Below are positions 25,001 to 32,010 of a DNA stretch of 40,111 nt, piece by piece. Source of the stretch: GWF2-30-66 sp042576225 (GTDB lineage Bacteria; Babelota; Babeliae; Babelales; Vermiphilaceae); contig JBHPCA010000009.1 in the NCBI GenBank assembly GCA_042576225.1, positions 1 through 40,111 of the forward strand. Direction: 5' to 3'. The notes beneath the pieces were generated by a model. The model saw nothing but the letters and a program-made list of their open reading frames with translations, was not told where the DNA came from and ran no database searches. Numbering within the stretch: position 1 is the first letter of the stretch; every line of letters begins with the position of its first letter. The translations under genes were made by a program, and so were the position numbers.

Positions 25001-26522
25001 TGTGGCTCAAGGAACAGCTTTGAAGGTGACTTCAGAAGGTAAAATAATTGTTAGCTCAAGCACAATAGAAGAGGCTAATATTGCAATAGAATGTGGAACA
25101 GCTGGAGATACAAGTTCAACTGTAATAGCAGCGTCAGGAGTAAATCTTATAAAATGTGCAACAGATATTAAGCAAAATGCTTTATCAAAACTTAGTTTCG
25201 TTGGAGGTACTTTTAATTCAACTAAAATGGTAATAAATGATCCAACAAATGTAAACGGTGGGGCCTTTGACATAGATAATAACACAGTATTGACGATAGG
25301 TGGTTTAACCGATACACCATTTAAGTTATATCAGGTAGCAAATGGGCAACCGGATATGTCTTTTGTTGGTTATAAGTCAGATTATTATAATCACAAAGGT
25401 GTGGTATATGAAAACCCAAATGCAAATCCAGCTTGTCAAGGAGTGCAGTCTGATAGTCAAGATTCTAGTTTGTATGCAGTTACCGGTGATAGAACAAAAG
25501 AATCAGGGGTTAATCTTATATCAGATGCAGGCAATTTTGGAAATCCTGATAATGTGCGTGGATGGAAAATTTCTAAACAAGGGACATCGGGAGATTTAGA
25601 ATTTGAGTACAGCAATAGTGATATATCAGGTCAAGCGTTGCGTGGAGCAAATAGTGTTATGACGCTAAATGGATTTGATAATCAGGTGGAGTTTCCTGTT
25701 GCAACCACTTCCACTTTGCCTACAAATACAGTTGCAAAATTAGTATGGGCAGGGGATACAAATTTATATCGGGATTCTGTAGGAACATTGAAAACTGATG
25801 GTGATGTAGTTGCTGGTGGAGATGTGGTTATTGAGGGTCTTACTGCAGACAGAATGGTTGCAACTGATGTAGGTAAAAAACTTATAACAATTGCTGCATC
25901 GCCTACAGAAGTTGGATACTTGTCAGGTGTAACTGGTCCAATACAGCCTCAGCTAGATTCAAAAGTTGCCAAAGCTGGTGACACTATGACAGGTCCTTTG
26001 CAGGTGCCATCAGGAACGGCTGGCAATCCGACTATAAAGTTTACTGGCAGCACAAATACGGGCCTTTTTGCGGCAGTTGCAAATAAACTCTCTATCGGCA
26101 CTAATAGTGTCGAGCGTATGAGTGTAAGCGATGATGAAATTACTATGTTGGCAAGATTAGTTTTAACCAAAGTGCTTTGTGACCAGGCAATACAAACAGC
26201 AACGGCATCAACCAATGGTTCAGTGACAGTAGGTATTGATATTTCTGTTCTGATGCTTAATTCAGCAGGTGCTGTTAATAATTACACGGTTAACTTTCCT
26301 CCTTCTCCGGTTAACGGACAAAAATTTACCATTTTAACCAGAAATACAGGCAATCGTAACATTAATATGGTGAGTGTTGGTGGGACTGGCGGTGCTACTG
26401 TTGCCAATGCAATTACGAGATTAAATGCAACAGATAGTTTAGATGCAGCTATCGGTGGCGCATCGGTAACATATATTTATTACCAGCCAGATAATGCTTG
26501 GTATAGGTGTGGCAGGGGGTAG
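22083..26522 (+). CDS. Giant secreted fibre-like protein with tail-fibre repeats and beta-helix
   Basis: 1479 residues, the largest gene here. Signal peptide (MNRKLSLFFLVLLFVPTLLA), then a Cys-containing N-terminal region. Residues about 140-405 hold three long repeats, each containing GDV(T/I)G, TVV.LVGGQTA, ATVLANNATSSNT and IVRRDGSGNF, like repeats in phage tail fibres. Residues 420-560 contain an IDGVPLGVDDRVLLVSQ domain also common in tail fibres. KAGDTMSGNLNM (near 620) precedes a beta-helix stretch opening with FYVTKAGSDSNNGSFSEPF (about 690-1080), resembling right-handed parallel beta-helices of pectate-lyase or DUF1565 type. KAGDTMTGPL returns near 1300, followed by a fibre-like C-terminal domain. 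AGAGGAG precedes the ATG. It is probably a trimeric surface fibre or adhesin; direct phage origin is possible, but no other phage genes are adjacent. Confidence 0.82.
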   Translation: MNRKLSLFFLVLLFVPTLLARKPKNKVFKNACILNALRSWAVCSSFAKVCGILELNKIKKGDGVVSWPSEVGPEGTFLGSDGDGNLVYATPSGAGNVSTAYLFGSNNALLTTDLPNGSSNVKETSVFLDGSNNISGVNSLTANTVNANLNGNATSATNFSGPLSGDVTGGQGATVVSLVGGQTAINVASATVAANAATSTNTPNTIVRRDGSGDFTANTITADLTGDVVGNLSGNATTATSATTATNFTGSLVGDVIGIQGATVVANVAGQTAANVAAATVLANNATSSNTASAIVRRDGSGNFSAGTITANLVGNVTGNLTGNADTATSATTAGTAINFSGALAGDVIGNQTTTTVALVGGQTAASVAAATVLANNATSNNTANTIVRRDASGNFTTNMITINGTVSNPNDVTTKAYVDAAASTGIVPKDPAVVVGTINVALSGTQTIDGVPLGVDDRVLLVSQNNQIENGLWLVKSLDWERPADFALGDAAQEAYVLITSGNTNAGSSWLCDTPLAVIDTNVITFVQFSLAGQTTGANVGTGDGKVFKDKTGVTLNFKSIAAGTHMSVVNNTDDVSIATDATSANTPSTIVSRDVTGTIAASLTGAASLNVLKAGDTMSGNLNMASQSQVRLQDTSGGEYVGLRAPSAVGASYTLDLPSGAPSAGQYLQALSPSATQWSIIDAPPASTKTFYVTKAGSDSNNGSFSEPFLTVKHAVSQANLVSSLSNPVAVNVGPGIFVEDNSGGPIAITSDGITICGTSLESTTIEALTISNNLFSIVVPNIEFHNLTLQSSVGSTASAISMNVSSSGKTRFDSIGIFLFQTGLDLSSSSVTPPDAFLNNIQCAENGTCFTINNFHVILLGSTLIGVESGSPANTGITVTGSDAALHVLSSAFESLETGILVTGGSHAHLIGLDLDSIENGIVVSGHAKVQLIGSSFVLNNSDTTNIYVTGAGSKIYIEGCLFDCEDADDVAQGTALKVTSEGKIIVSSSTIEEANIAIECGTAGDTSSTVIAASGVNLIKCATDIKQNALSKLSFVGGTFNSTKMVINDPTNVNGGAFDIDNNTVLTIGGLTDTPFKLYQVANGQPDMSFVGYKSDYYNHKGVVYENPNANPACQGVQSDSQDSSLYAVTGDRTKESGVNLISDAGNFGNPDNVRGWKISKQGTSGDLEFEYSNSDISGQALRGANSVMTLNGFDNQVEFPVATTSTLPTNTVAKLVWAGDTNLYRDSVGTLKTDGDVVAGGDVVIEGLTADRMVATDVGKKLITIAASPTEVGYLSGVTGPIQPQLDSKVAKAGDTMTGPLQVPSGTAGNPTIKFTGSTNTGLFAAVANKLSIGTNSVERMSVSDDEITMLARLVLTKVLCDQAIQTATASTNGSVTVGIDISVLMLNSAGAVNNYTVNFPPSPVNGQKFTILTRNTGNRNINMVSVGGTGGATVANAITRLNATDSLDAAIGGASVTYIYYQPDNAWYRCGRG
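22505..23300 (+). repeat. Three ~265-nt coding repeats in the fibre-like gene
   Basis: Three head-to-tail units begin near 22515, 22745 and 23020. Each encodes about 85-90 residues with the order GNATSAT-NFSG-GDV-GGQTA-NNATSSNT-IVRRDGSGNF. Nucleotide similarity remains high in parts such as GGTGGGCA and GCAACAAGT, which suggests duplication within the gene. Confidence 0.75.
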
Positions 26523-26734
26523 AAGTTAATATCTTTCAATTAGTTACGGATAAAATAATAGGTTACCATAGTCTGTTGTAATAGTTTGTCCTATAATCGG
26601 GTGTTTTGTAAATTTTGGGTTTTATAGCCGTTTTGGAAAGGTTTAACTTTTTCTTGCATTTTGTTAGTTTGATGTATATTTTGCGTAGGAAGCTGTCATT
26701 TTTCGCCAGTTTTGTGCATAAAATAGGGGTAAAT

Positions 26735-27364
26735 GTGAAGAAAAATATACAGGATTTGCTTGGCGATTGGCCCCAATATTTTATTAGAGATGTTGATTTG
26801 GCGATGATTTTAGGCAAAACAGATGACGCTCGTTATTCAATTATAAAAAGAGCTACTAAAGCAGGGCTTTTAATTCGTATCAAAAGGGGCTTGTATCTTA
26901 TCGCAAGGAAAGCAAAAACGTTGGATGAGTTTGAGCTAGCTTTGTATGTGTATAGCCCGTCATTTGTAAGTTTAGAGTCGGCTTTATCATATCATGGTTG
27001 GATACCGGAAGCGGTTTACACCACTACTTGTGTGAGTACGAAGCGGGCGAAAGAATTTAAAACCCCTGTTGGCGTGTTTAGTTATAAGCGTGTTCCAGCT
27101 GATGGGTTTTATAATGGCGTAGATCGCATTGTGACCAAAAAAGGAGCGGTCTTTATTGCGACACCTTGGAGGGCGCTTGCGGATTTTATGTATATAAATC
27201 GTAGGTCGTGGGAAAATCTTGCTCAGTTAAGTGAAGATCTTCGTATTGATATGTATGTGCTTATTGAAGGTGATAAAAAACAGTTTGAATTATTAATAAA
27301 AAATTATCCAAGTTGTTGCGTGAGAGAAAACTTAAAAATATTTAAAGAAGAAGGAAAAAAATGA
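26735..27364 (+). CDS. AbiEi-like winged-helix regulator (type IV antitoxin family)
   Basis: 209 residues from GTG 26735, which has AGGGG 5 nt upstream; the in-frame extension upstream has no ribosome binding site. The N-terminal 60 residues form a winged helix (YFIRDVDLAMILGKTDDARYSIIKR then GLLIRIKRGLYLI). The rest fits the AbiEi C-terminal domain: SLESALSYHGWIPEAVYT, VSTKRAKEFKTPVGVFSYKR, and GAVFIATPWRALADFMYI. AbiEi proteins repress their own operon and neutralise the nucleotidyltransferase toxin AbiEii. No AbiEii gene is nearby. The stop codon overlaps the start of the ArsM-RING2 gene by 4 nt (ATGA), so the two are translationally coupled. It may be a lone regulator of that gene. The assignment is by pattern, not by search. 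Confidence 0.75.
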   Translation: MKKNIQDLLGDWPQYFIRDVDLAMILGKTDDARYSIIKRATKAGLLIRIKRGLYLIARKAKTLDEFELALYVYSPSFVSLESALSYHGWIPEAVYTTTCVSTKRAKEFKTPVGVFSYKRVPADGFYNGVDRIVTKKGAVFIATPWRALADFMYINRRSWENLAQLSEDLRIDMYVLIEGDKKQFELLIKNYPSCCVRENLKIFKEEGKK

Positions 27365-28419
27365 GACATTTATTTTTAGCTGTTATGGTATTAAACTTAT
27401 TTCCAGCATATATTTTTGGAGGGCAATGTCCTTGTCGTTGCCAAAACAAAAATCAAGCTTCTAAAAAGGCTCAAAAAGAAAATATAAAAGATGTGTATAG
27501 CAAAGTTGCTGAAAATAAAGATTGTGATGGTACTTGCTTTGGAGGAAGGGCTTGTGCTTGTAGATCAAGAATATCTCAAGATATTGGGTATACAAGGCAG
27601 GAGCTTGATCAGTTGGCAAATGCAAATTTGGGCTTAGGATGTGGTAACCCAATTAATCTTGGTGAAATTAAAGCAGGTCAAACAATATTAGATTTGGGAT
27701 CAGGCGCAGGACTAGATTGTTTTCTAGCAGCAAAAAAGGTAGGGCCGAACGGTTTTGTTATAGGTGTTGATATGACACCTTCAATGATAGAAAAGGCAAC
27801 AAAGAATGCTATAGAATATGGTTATGAAAATGTAGAATTTCGCTTAGGAGATATTGAAAATTTGCCGGTAGAGGACAACTCTATTGATATTATCATAAGT
27901 AACTGTGTTCTAAGTTTGGCTGGGAGCAAAGAAAAAGCATTTAGGCAGGCGCACAGGGTTCTCAAGCCGGGAGGAAGAATGTATGTTTCTGATATAGTTT
28001 TGTTAAGCCCCCTTATAGATACACAAAAGATTGATAAAAAACTTCGAGGGACCTGTGTTTTGGGAGCGCTCTTGAAAGATGTTTATTTGGCAAAACTAGA
28101 GTCTGTTGGGTTTGAGGTGCATATTATGGATGAAGATTTAGAAGTTAATGAGAAAAAGTTCGGGGATACCTCTCTTGCGATTTCAAGCTTAAAATATATA
28201 GCTATAAAACCTGGGCTAGATTATACGATTGAACAAAGAAGAGAAGAAAATAGGCTCAGCCAAGAATGGATACAAAAAAACACAAAACCATGCCCACAAT
28301 GTGGAGTAAGAATCGAAAAAAATGGTGGCTGTAATTATATCAAGTGTACACAATGTGGCTGCGGATTCTGTTATTATTGCTTTAAAGATCATCATGGCGG
28401 CCCTTGTCCAAAAGAATAA
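27361..28419 (+). CDS. Exported ArsM-like SAM methyltransferase fused to an RBR-type RING2 module
   Basis: 352 residues. A signal peptide (MRHLFLAVMVLNLFPAYIFG) is followed by a Cys-rich region (CPCRC; CDGTCFGGRACAC). Residues about 75-275 are an arsenite-methyltransferase-type Rossmann domain: LGLGCGNPINLGEIKAG, SAM loop DLGSGAGLDCFLAA from 111, VIGVDMTPSMIEKA, IISNCVLSLAGSKEKAF, VLKPGGRMYVSDI. Cys94, Cys182 and Cys232 sit where human AS3MT has Cys61, Cys156 and Cys206, the arsenic-binding set; the last two are 50 residues apart in both. The C-terminal 45 residues read CPQCGVRIEKNGGC then NYIKCTQCGCGFCYYC, an RBR RING2 with Cys324 at the thioester position. I know of no described fusion like this. 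It overlaps the AbiEi-like gene by 4 nt and converges on metK. Substrate could be As(III), a protein or a small molecule. Confidence 0.85.
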   Translation: MRHLFLAVMVLNLFPAYIFGGQCPCRCQNKNQASKKAQKENIKDVYSKVAENKDCDGTCFGGRACACRSRISQDIGYTRQELDQLANANLGLGCGNPINLGEIKAGQTILDLGSGAGLDCFLAAKKVGPNGFVIGVDMTPSMIEKATKNAIEYGYENVEFRLGDIENLPVEDNSIDIIISNCVLSLAGSKEKAFRQAHRVLKPGGRMYVSDIVLLSPLIDTQKIDKKLRGTCVLGALLKDVYLAKLESVGFEVHIMDEDLEVNEKKFGDTSLAISSLKYIAIKPGLDYTIEQRREENRLSQEWIQKNTKPCPQCGVRIEKNGGCNYIKCTQCGCGFCYYCFKDHHGGPCPKE

Positions 28420-28455
28420 AAATTTAGGGGATTTATAATTTTAAGAATTATACAA

Positions 28456-29673
28456 TTATAATCCAAGTTCTTTTGTAAGTTCATCTACTTTGTTTGTTTT
28501 TTCCCAGGTAAAGTCAGTATCTTTACGTCCAAAGTGACCATAAGCTGCGGTTTTTAAGTAAATAGGGCGTTTTAAATCAAGATATTCAATAAGTTGAGCA
28601 GGTTTTAAATGGAAAACAGCACGAACAGCCTGTTCAATTTTTTCTGCAGAAATCTTAGATGTCCCAAAAGTGTTTATGTACAATGATACTGGTTCAGCAA
28701 TACCAATTGAGTAGGCGATTTGAACTTCACATCTTTTGGCAATACCAGCGGCGACAATATTCTTTGCTATGTGTCGTGCCATGTAGCATGCGCTGCGGTC
28801 TACTTTTGACGGATCTTTTCCTGAGAAACAGCCTCCACCATGTCTGCCCATGCCACCATATGTGTCAACAATTATTTTTCTACCTGTAAGTCCTGCGTCT
28901 GCTTGAGGGCCGCCTAAAATAAATTTCCCGGTAGGATTGATGTGATACACAGTTTCTTTTGTGAGATAATCTTTGCACACTGGCATAATGACATGATTTT
29001 TAATATCTTTTGTTATTTGTTTATGTGATATAGCTGGGTCATGTTGTGTTGAGACGACAACGGTTGTGATTGCTATTGGTTTATCATCAATATATTTTAC
29101 GGTAACTTGTGCTTTTCCGTCAGGTCGTGCCCATGGCAAAATGTTTTCTTTTCTGACCTGAGCAAGGCGTTGTGTTAATTTGTGCGCAAGCATTATAGGC
29201 AATGGCATTAATTCTGGTGTGTCATCGCATGCATAACCAAACATAAGACCTTGATCACCTGCTCCTTGTTCACGATTTTCGGTTACATCAACTCCTGCTG
29301 AGATATCAGGACTTTGTTGGCTTAGTGATTTGATAAGTTTGTAGGTGCGCACATCAAGACCATATGCAGGGTCTGTGTACCCAATATTTTTAATTGTGGT
29401 ATCTACTACTTGTTTAATATCGATTTTTGTATTGGAATTGGAACTTATTTCACCAAGCACCATAATAATCCCTTTGCCTGCGGCTGTCTCACAAGCAACT
29501 CTTGCGTGAGGATCTTGGGCTAAGTAGGCATCGAGAATAGCATCTGATATTTGATCACATACCTTATCTGGATGACCTTCGGTGACTGATTCTGAGGAAA
29601 AGAGATATTCTGCATTTGCCATAATGTGCCCTGTGAATATTAAAAGTGCCAAAAAAATTTTTGCGATCTTCAT
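28456..29673 (-). CDS. metK: S-adenosylmethionine synthetase with N-terminal signal peptide
   Basis: 405 residues. MetK makes SAM from methionine and ATP. Family signatures are all present: FSSESVTEGHPDKVCDQISDA (ATP and metal), GAGDQGLMFGYA near 137, GGPQADAGLTGRKIIVDTYG and GGGCFSGKDPSKVDRSACY near 270. Beyond the usual start the protein has an extra leader, MKIAKIFLALLIFTGHIMAN. The ribosome binding site AAGGAG lies 7-8 nt before ATG 29673 and supports the long form. An internal ATG (29622 region, MANAEYLF) would give a conventional MetK but has only a weak AGGG. The gene converges on the exported methyltransferase (36 bp between stops), so SAM maker and user are neighbours with similar leaders. 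No SAM riboswitch is evident upstream. Confidence 0.93.
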   Translation of the reverse strand: MKIAKIFLALLIFTGHIMANAEYLFSSESVTEGHPDKVCDQISDAILDAYLAQDPHARVACETAAGKGIIMVLGEISSNSNTKIDIKQVVDTTIKNIGYTDPAYGLDVRTYKLIKSLSQQSPDISAGVDVTENREQGAGDQGLMFGYACDDTPELMPLPIMLAHKLTQRLAQVRKENILPWARPDGKAQVTVKYIDDKPIAITTVVVSTQHDPAISHKQITKDIKNHVIMPVCKDYLTKETVYHINPTGKFILGGPQADAGLTGRKIIVDTYGGMGRHGGGCFSGKDPSKVDRSACYMARHIAKNIVAAGIAKRCEVQIAYSIGIAEPVSLYINTFGTSKISAEKIEQAVRAVFHLKPAQLIEYLDLKRPIYLKTAAYGHFGRKDTDFTWEKTNKVDELTKELGL

Positions 29674-29841
29674 AGGTTTCTCCTTGGTTTTCTTATTAAA
29701 TAAAATATAGTTAAAAGATAGTAGAAAATTTTATCAAATAAGTAAAGTTTTGCTTGAAGATGGTTTTGCAAAAAATTGCTTTTTTGATAGTCTTTTTCTG
29801 ATGGATATATAAAAATAAATACTTGTAAGTAAAGGTAACTT

Positions 29842-30243
29842 GTGAAAACATACGCAGTAAGACTTTTGCCTGGTCAAGACTTGATGCAGGAGTTAGAAAA
29901 AATAGTTCAAGAGAACAACATAAAAGCTGGTTTTATCATGTCTTGCTTGGGATCTTTAAAAAAGGCGCATTTAAGGATGCCTGGAGGGAAAACATTTCAA
30001 AATTTTGAAGGGCAGTTTGAGATTTTGTGTTTAAACGGAACGTTGTCCATTAATGGCTCCCATTTGCATGTTGCCATGTCTGTTTTTCCGGATGGCAATG
30101 TTTTGGGAGGGCATCTGCTTGAGCAAGGTTGTATAATTTTGACAACAGCGGAAATAATAATTGGGGCGATAGAAGATATGGAATTTGACAGAAAGTTGGA
30201 CGAGAGTACAGGATTTAAAGAGTTGCAGGTGTTAAAAAAATAA
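29842..30243 (+). CDS. PPC-domain (DUF296) protein
   Basis: 133 residues starting at GTG 29842, with AAAGG 6 nt upstream. The single PPC domain is recognisable by MKTYAVRLLPGQDL, IKAGFIMSCLGSLKKA, the metal-binding pattern GSHLHVAMS...DGNVLGGHLLEQG and TAEIIIGAI. In plants the domain occurs in AT-hook proteins; bacterial stand-alone forms are trimeric metal-binding proteins of unknown role, sometimes linked to DNA. It has no signal peptide. A zinc-ribbon gene and a TPR-glycosyltransferase gene follow at 27- and 36-bp gaps, so the three probably form an operon. Confidence 0.85.
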   Translation: MKTYAVRLLPGQDLMQELEKIVQENNIKAGFIMSCLGSLKKAHLRMPGGKTFQNFEGQFEILCLNGTLSINGSHLHVAMSVFPDGNVLGGHLLEQGCIILTTAEIIIGAIEDMEFDRKLDESTGFKELQVLKK

Positions 30244-30270
30244 AATAAAAAAGTAAAATAAAGGAATAAA

Positions 30271-30528
30271 ATGACTGAGAGACTATTTTGCCAAAGTTGT
30301 GCGATGCCATTGGAAAAAGAAGAATTTTTTGCGACAGAAAAAGATGGGGCAAAGAATAAAGAATATTGTATATATTGCTACAAAAGTGGGGAATTTACGG
30401 ATCCGAATATGACATTGGAAAAAATGCTTGAAAATGTTGAATATATAATGAAGAAGATGCATGTATCCCAGGAGCTTATCGATAAAACAAAACAGATGAT
30501 ACCTCAAATGAAACGCTGGAAAAAGTAA
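30271..30528 (+). CDS. Small zinc-ribbon protein
   Basis: 85 residues. The N-terminal half matches the putative zinc-ribbon domain family (PF12674 type): FCQSCAMPLEKEEFFATEKD, then YCIYCYKSGEFTDPNMTLE. The four cysteines form CxxC and CxxC pairs about 26 residues apart. The second half is helical (MLENVEYIMKKMHVSQELIDKTKQMIPQMKRW), as in family members. Function is unknown; a regulatory or partner-binding role is common for such ribbons. AAAGGAATAAA precedes the ATG. It is second in the probable operon 29842-31911. Confidence 0.85.
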   Translation: MTERLFCQSCAMPLEKEEFFATEKDGAKNKEYCIYCYKSGEFTDPNMTLEKMLENVEYIMKKMHVSQELIDKTKQMIPQMKRWKK

Positions 30529-30564
30529 GCATATTTTTGATGTCTAGTTGTTTTAAGGGGAGTA

Positions 30565-31911
30565 GTGTACAAAAAAATAATATGTTTAATTATTGTTTTT
30601 TCCAGGATTATTATAGCTGATGTCTGTTCAGACAGGGATTATGTAAATCTCGCAAAGTCTTTGAGAAAAAATAATCGTATAACAGAATCTATAGAAGTTT
30701 ATAAAAAAGCTCTGAAGCTAAATCCTGATAATTTTAGTGCACACTGGGATTTGGCGACGGAGTTTTTTAAACAATGCAACTATCAAGAATCTTTAAAACA
30801 TTTTTGTAAATTGGCAGATTCAGGCACAAGTAACCCTTATATATTTTTCAATATAGGATATATTTTCTTTAAATTAGGTCAGTTGGATAAGGCTGAAGAA
30901 TTTTTGCGTAGATTTTTAAAGTTGCAGCCAGATAGTAAAGATACGTATAAGTTTTTAGGACGTATACAGGTAACGAAGGGAAACTTCAAAGCGGGTTATG
31001 ATTTTTATAATAGGTTTTACGGAGAACAAGATCTTAAGCAAAAAAAATTATGGCGTGGATCAGATGTTTCTGGCAAGATTGTTTACATCTGGAATAATAT
31101 AGGAATGGGCGATGTATTTTGTTTTATACAGTATGCCAGAAAACTCAAAAACAACGGTGCTACAGTTATTTTGGGAGTAAGAGAGGGTTTAATTCCTATT
31201 ATGTCTTCTTGCCCATATGTAGATAAAGTTGTTCCAAGATTTGGCTATGTTCCTGAGTGTGACTTTATCGTTGATTTAAATAGATTAACAAGAATGTCCT
31301 ATAGAGCGGGCTTTGGTGTCCCTTGTGGGTATATCGAGCCCTATTTGTTTGCCAATAAAGGCTTAGTAAAAAAATATAAGCAATTAATGTCTCAAGATAA
31401 ATGCTTTAAAATTGGTCTCTGCTGGGATGCGTATTCTTATAAAAATAAAATGACCGGTGAGAAAACGATAAATGAAAGGTCAATCCCTCTTTATTATCTT
31501 TACTTTTTAAGCAAATTAGAGAAAATAAGTTTATATAGCTTACAAAGAGTTAACGGGACAGAGCAGCTTGATTTTATGCCCCAAGATTTTAAAATTCATA
31601 TTTTTGGCCAAGATTTTGATAAAACTCATGGTAGCTTTTCAGATACCGTTGCTGTTATGCAAAACTTGGATCTTGTAATAACTGCAGATACATCAGTGGC
31701 AAATTTGGCAGGAGCCTTAGGGGTAAACGTTTGGGTTTTGCTTCCATTTGCGGCAGATTGGAGATGGCAGGTTGATAAATCTTATACTGACTGGTATCCA
31801 ACGATGCGTTTATTTAGGCAAGATAAGCCTGGTAATTGGGAACATGCGATTAATAAAGTTTGTTGTGAACTTTGCAGCGTTTTAAGGGAGCATAATGGGG
31901 GAAGCTTGTAA
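30565..31911 (+). CDS. TPR protein with GT9-like glycosyltransferase domain
   Basis: 448 residues from GTG 30565 (AAGGGG upstream). A leader (MYKKIICLIIVFSRIIIADV) is followed by about four tetratricopeptide repeats at 25-150, for example AKSLRKNNRITESIEVYKKA and NIGYIFFKLGQLDKAEEFL. From about 170 the sequence follows the family-9-like domain often found after bacterial TPRs: IVYIWNNIGMGDVFCFIQYA, CPYVDKVVPRFG, then FSDTVAVMQNLDLVITADTS, VANLAGALGVNVWVLLP and DWRWQVDKSYTDWYPTMRLF. Such proteins are often near O-glycosylation or surface-polysaccharide genes. Sugar and acceptor cannot be told. The leader would place it across or outside the inner membrane, which is odd for a sugar-nucleotide enzyme unless it acts in the host. 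Confidence 0.85.
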   Translation: MYKKIICLIIVFSRIIIADVCSDRDYVNLAKSLRKNNRITESIEVYKKALKLNPDNFSAHWDLATEFFKQCNYQESLKHFCKLADSGTSNPYIFFNIGYIFFKLGQLDKAEEFLRRFLKLQPDSKDTYKFLGRIQVTKGNFKAGYDFYNRFYGEQDLKQKKLWRGSDVSGKIVYIWNNIGMGDVFCFIQYARKLKNNGATVILGVREGLIPIMSSCPYVDKVVPRFGYVPECDFIVDLNRLTRMSYRAGFGVPCGYIEPYLFANKGLVKKYKQLMSQDKCFKIGLCWDAYSYKNKMTGEKTINERSIPLYYLYFLSKLEKISLYSLQRVNGTEQLDFMPQDFKIHIFGQDFDKTHGSFSDTVAVMQNLDLVITADTSVANLAGALGVNVWVLLPFAADWRWQVDKSYTDWYPTMRLFRQDKPGNWEHAINKVCCELCSVLREHNGGSL

Positions 31912-31936
31912 AAAAAATAGTATTTTGGTGTGATTT

Positions 31937-31965
31937 TTGCTACAAGTGATTTTGAGTACTATTTT
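31937..31965 (+). promoter_or_regulatory. Possible promoter of the exonuclease gene
   Basis: TTGCTA (31937-31942) and TATTTT (31960-31965) are separated by 17 bp, about 45 nt before ATG 32011. Confidence 0.4.
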
Positions 31966-32010
31966 TTGAGATTTTTTCAAAATTTTTTAAATTGGTAGAG
32001 GGAGAGTGTT

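Noticed and set aside
22083..26522. Prophage region
   Set aside because: The fibre-like gene has a signal peptide and no capsid, portal, terminase, integrase or lysis genes lie around it.
26735..28419. Complete AbiE toxin-antitoxin system
   Set aside because: The AbiEi-like gene is followed by a methyltransferase fusion, not by an AbiEii nucleotidyltransferase, and none lies upstream.
29674..29841. SAM riboswitch upstream of metK
   Set aside because: The 170-bp region is AT-rich without the conserved helices or GC-rich stems of known SAM riboswitches.
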